64,000 nucleotides of DNA from Dysidea avara. Lineage: Eukaryota > Porifera > Demospongiae > Dictyoceratida > Dysideidae. Position 1 is the first letter of the stretch; every line of letters begins with the position of its first letter. The stretch spans positions 59,532,574 through 59,596,573 of the forward strand of contig NC_089272.1 of NCBI RefSeq assembly GCF_963678975.1. The letters are read 5' to 3'. The position numbers were made by a program, and so were the translations under genes. Positions 60,445 through 64,000 of the stretch are shown piece by piece. The notes beneath the pieces are model-generated. The model had not been told where the DNA came from. It saw only the letters and a list, made by a program, of their open reading frames with translations, and made no database searches.

Positions 60445-63400
60445 ATGTCATCCTCCAAGAAGTTTAAACTTATTGACACTTGGGAAACATCTTCATCTCA
60501 ACAGCCAGCTGGTACAAACTGGGAGCTTTGTGTTATATGTCAGGAAGTGACAGCAGAACCACTTACTTCTCCTTTGAATTCAAAAAGAAATGACATTGGA
60601 AAGGGATATCAATCACTTGCTGAAAACCTGGTCAAATTTGATGAATTGGGAAAGTTACCAAGGACCTTGCATTTAGACAGACTGAACGAAGGACAAGGTA
60701 TTGAAACAGCTATGATTACCAATAAGGTTAAGTGGCATAAGACATGTAGGCTCCATTACAACAACCAAATGCTACAAAGAGCAGGAAAAAGGGAGCATCA
60801 AAGCCCAGAAATAGATGATGCTCCACGCAAGTGTAGTCGATTGAAGTCTTTACTTAAGTCTGATGGGAAATTGTGCTTTTTCTGTGGTGAAGAAGGTGGT
60901 ACTGATGGCCTACATGAGCTGACAACTTTTCAAGTGGACCAACGTGTACACAAGTGTGCTAAACTCACTGGAGACAGTTTTCTCTTGGCAAAACTGAGTT
61001 TAGGTGATATGGTAGCTTTGGAAGCTAAGTACCATACCAAGTGTTTATTGGCTCTGTACAACCGTGCAAGGAAGGTGCAGGCTCCTCAGCAACAAATAAG
61101 TAGTAAAGATGATGTAGTATCAGGAATCATATTTGCTGAGCTTGTAATGTATATTGAAGAAGTTTGTTTGGAAGCAAGCATTTCGCCAGTTTTCAAACTC
61201 ACTGATATTTCACAACTCTACATGTCTAGAATGCAACAGTTTGGAGTCATGAGGGACAAAAGAATGCATACAACCTGACTGAAACAAAGACTGCTTGCAC
61301 ACTTTCCAGATATGCGAGCTCAGAGTAAGGAGAGAGGTGTTATGCTTGTATTTGATAAAGATATTGGTGCTGCACTTGACAAAGCCTGTGACCAAGACAG
61401 TGACAGTGAAGCTGTTTATCTAGCACGTGCTGCACAGATTGTACGCCAACACATGTTTGACCCCACACCCTTCACTGGAACATTTGAAGAAAATTGTCAG
61501 GAAAGGTCTGTGCCACACTTACTGCTTTCATTAGTAAGTATGGCGTTGGAAGGTCCAAGTATCAAGGACCAACTTCGTGAATGTTCAACACCGTACCAGC
61601 AGCACTTTTCATTGCCCAGATTTTGAAGTATAACAGTGTTAAACACATGCATAAACAGGTAGATGTCACCTCATCTCTCCGTCACAGTTCTGCACAAGAA
61701 ACACCACTCCCAATCTATGTTGGGCTATTGCTGCATGCACAAACTTGAAAGAGAGATTTGGTGGACAGTTTATTCAACCTTGGCCTAAACATTTCTTATG
61801 ATCGTGTGCTATGTCTTTCAGCAGAGATGGGAAACAGTGTATGCCAGCGCTTTCATGTGGAGCAAGTTGTCTGTCCACCAACGTTGAAGGGCAACACGTT
61901 TACAACAGCTGCTGTGGATAATCTTGACCATAATCCCAGTGCTACAACTGCCAAGGATTCATTCCATGGAACTGGAATTTCTTTATTACAGCATACCACT
62001 AGTGCTAATGGGGGTATGTGTATGGGCACCGTCATCATGGGAAGTAATGCCGATTCAAAAACTATTAGCTGTCTGCCACATTTCTATACTGATGTGCCGC
62101 CTATTACATCCACTATGAAACAGTCAACTCTTCCTACCACCAGTATGATATCTCTTAAACAGGATAACTACAGGAAGCATGCTGAGGGAGAGTACAGATG
62201 GCTAGAGAACACAAGGCATGTTCTGGAAGAAAATGCTGAGCTGGAGAATGTATCATGGGCTGCATATCATGCAGAGCATCAGGAATTGTGTGATCGAATC
62301 ATCACACCAACAGCATTACTCCCCTTTTTTCAGGAGAACGCTCACACAGTTGCAATGATTAGACATTCAATGGACGTAGTAAAGAGTGCTGTTGAGCACC
62401 TCAATACAGGACAGACTCCAGTTCCAACATTTGACCAGCCACTCTTTGCTTTGGCTAAACAAATCCAGTGGAAGTGGCCAGAGAAGTACGGAGAGAAAAA
62501 GTTTGTTGTTATGTTTGGTGGCTTACACATCGAGATGGCAGCACTGAAGATTATTAGTGACTGGCTAGAAAGCAGCAGATGGGCACAAGCACTGGTTCAA
62601 GCAGAAATTGCAACAGCAGGAATAGCTGTACAAGGCATCACATGTTATGCGCACAAGAAAGGCTCACCAAATTATAGCTGCTGCCTTATATACTCTGCAA
62701 CACCATGCCTATGAAAATTATAGTCTTACCTGCTTGAAAGATGGTCAGACCCAGATGGAATTTGAGACCTGGTGTGATGAGAGAAAACAGAATTGTCCCC
62801 AGTTTTAGTACTGGGCAACAACAATGGAGCTAGAAGTTTGTATTCTAACTTACGTGCGATCCCTAAGAGAAGCCAACTTTTCCATGTATCTAGATGCCTT
62901 AACAGAACTTGTTCCCTGGTTCTTTGCACTAGACCACACGAACTATGCTCACTGGATACCAGTGCATTTAAGAGATATGGCTGAACTTCCCAAGACACAC
63001 CCAGATGTTTATGGAGAGTCAATATTGGTCATTTCACGGTGCAAAACACCAAGCGAGTTTTCTCAGCAATCCCTATAGACCAAGCACACGAACAAAATAA
63101 TGCCTGTGTAAAGGGTGATGGGGGTGCAGTTGGCCTCACTGATAATCCAAGTGCCCTGCAGAGGTGGATGATTTCTGGGCCAGAGGTTGCTAGAATAATT
63201 GGAGAATTTGAAAACTCTGATCAACAGGAAAATGGAAGAGTAAACACTCATCACCATGACCAAACAACAAGTGTGCAGACATCTTTTGCAAAAGATGTTC
63301 ACACTCTGTTGGCTGTTATTGAAGAGTTTGGAAACCCATTTGAAGAGAAGAGTCAGGACTTGCTTGTTCTTGATACAAAGGAAATTGCAGACTCTGCTGT

Positions 63401-64000
63401 ATTGAACACGATAAATAATGTAAAGCGCATTGGTCAGGATCAATTTGATGTTTTTACAAAAGAATGTTTCATAGACAAGACTAAGTCTATAGATGATACA
63501 ATTCGTCACAACAAGCTACCACTGCTTGGCACCCCAGCATCTAAAGCTTCCAAAGGAAAGCAACATTTGAACTCCCTGAAGTGTGATGTTGAACTCTTTG
63601 CAAGATTATATATCAGCTGTCAGACATGTGATGGAAATCTGGAAGAATTTTTCCGGCATGAAAATCAAGCATGTCCCCCAGCACTATCTGTTGCAGGAAG
63701 GGACATGCTAGTGTGTCTGGATGATCTTTCTGAGGCACAGTCTGAAGCAGCCAAAGTCTCCACTGTTGTCATTGACGGAGCTGCTATTGTTCAGATGCTG
63801 AAGCCAGGTGCTGCAGAGACATTTGAGCAATATGCTCATCAGGTCTTTCTCCCTTACATCTTAGGACATCTTCAACATGCATCACGGCTAGATCTGGTGT
63901 GGAACAGCTATGTAGCTGACTCTCTCAAAGCAACAACCAGGGCAAAACGAGGAAAAGGAGTACATCAACATGTTGCTGAATCTGCACCCATACCAGCAAA
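60445..64000 (+). pseudogene. Broken copy of a large CxxC...HxxC zinc-binding protein gene, continues past the edge
   Basis: Starts ATG at 60445 in ACCATG context. Two similar modules can be seen: CVIC (residues 29-32)...WHKTC (97-101), and CFFC (144-147)...YHTKC (196-200) followed by LLALYNRARK. Both suggest zinc-binding treble folds. Later blocks include YVGLLLHAQT, LEVCILTYVRSLREANF, DALTELVPWFFALDHTNYAHWIPVHLRDM, IPIDQAHEQNN, KGDGGAVGL and VVIDGAAIVQML. Lesions are TGA at 61276, a frame change near 61591, TGA at 61746, a frame change near 62635, TAG at 62806 and a frame change near 63020; the last frame is open to 64000. By memory this is a multi-copy uncharacterised family in sponges and corals, function unknown, possibly transposon-linked. 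No introns seen. Confidence 0.8.

Overview
The window is nuclear DNA of an animal. It is AT-rich, with spliced GT-AG genes, introns of up to about 9 kb, and a very dense load of short non-autonomous transposons, SINEs, LINE scraps and microsatellites. The two spliced genes and the F-box gene look metazoan. The repeat style and a decayed multi-copy zinc-finger gene that I associate with sponges and cnidarians suggest an early-branching animal, most likely a demosponge. That placement is an inference.

Layout. Positions 1-8,900 hold no intact gene. They contain a cluster of nested inverted-repeat elements (1.4-2.8 kb), a CAGGGGCGGATC-type element, a decayed LINE endonuclease (5.1-5.5 kb), a composite palindrome-plus-body repeat (5.9-6.6 kb) and a Ty3/gypsy pol scrap (7.8-8.0 kb). 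An intronless F-box/leucine-rich-repeat gene follows at 8918-10759 (+). After more repeats comes a five-exon gene on the minus strand (21085 down to 14898), which I assembled from splice sites and reading phase. It encodes a signal peptide, a very short ectodomain, one membrane span and a 290-residue tail with several tyrosine motifs and a PDZ-type C terminus. It is the most interesting item here. A small unassigned ORF lies in its last intron (16552-16791, +).

Its start faces, 358 bp away, the start of TAF7 (TFIID subunit 7). I assembled TAF7 as nine exons from 21444 to 48259 (+), encoding 229 residues, and every exon phase closes. Its introns hold most of the middle of the window. They contain two hAT-type elements with 8-bp target duplications, a very young inverted-repeat element with perfect 41-bp ends, a 290-bp inverted repeat around a long GT tract, SINEs and tandem duplications.

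Positions 48,260-60,440 have no gene I can support, only repeats, including a LINE ORF1 fragment at 54153-54671. From 60445 to the window edge runs a large coding copy of a protein with CxxC...HxxC modules. It is broken by three in-frame stops and three frame changes and continues past the edge.

The two head-to-head genes probably share a promoter. TAF7 is a general transcription factor, and the partner looks like a membrane signalling adaptor. I see no other functional link between the genes.
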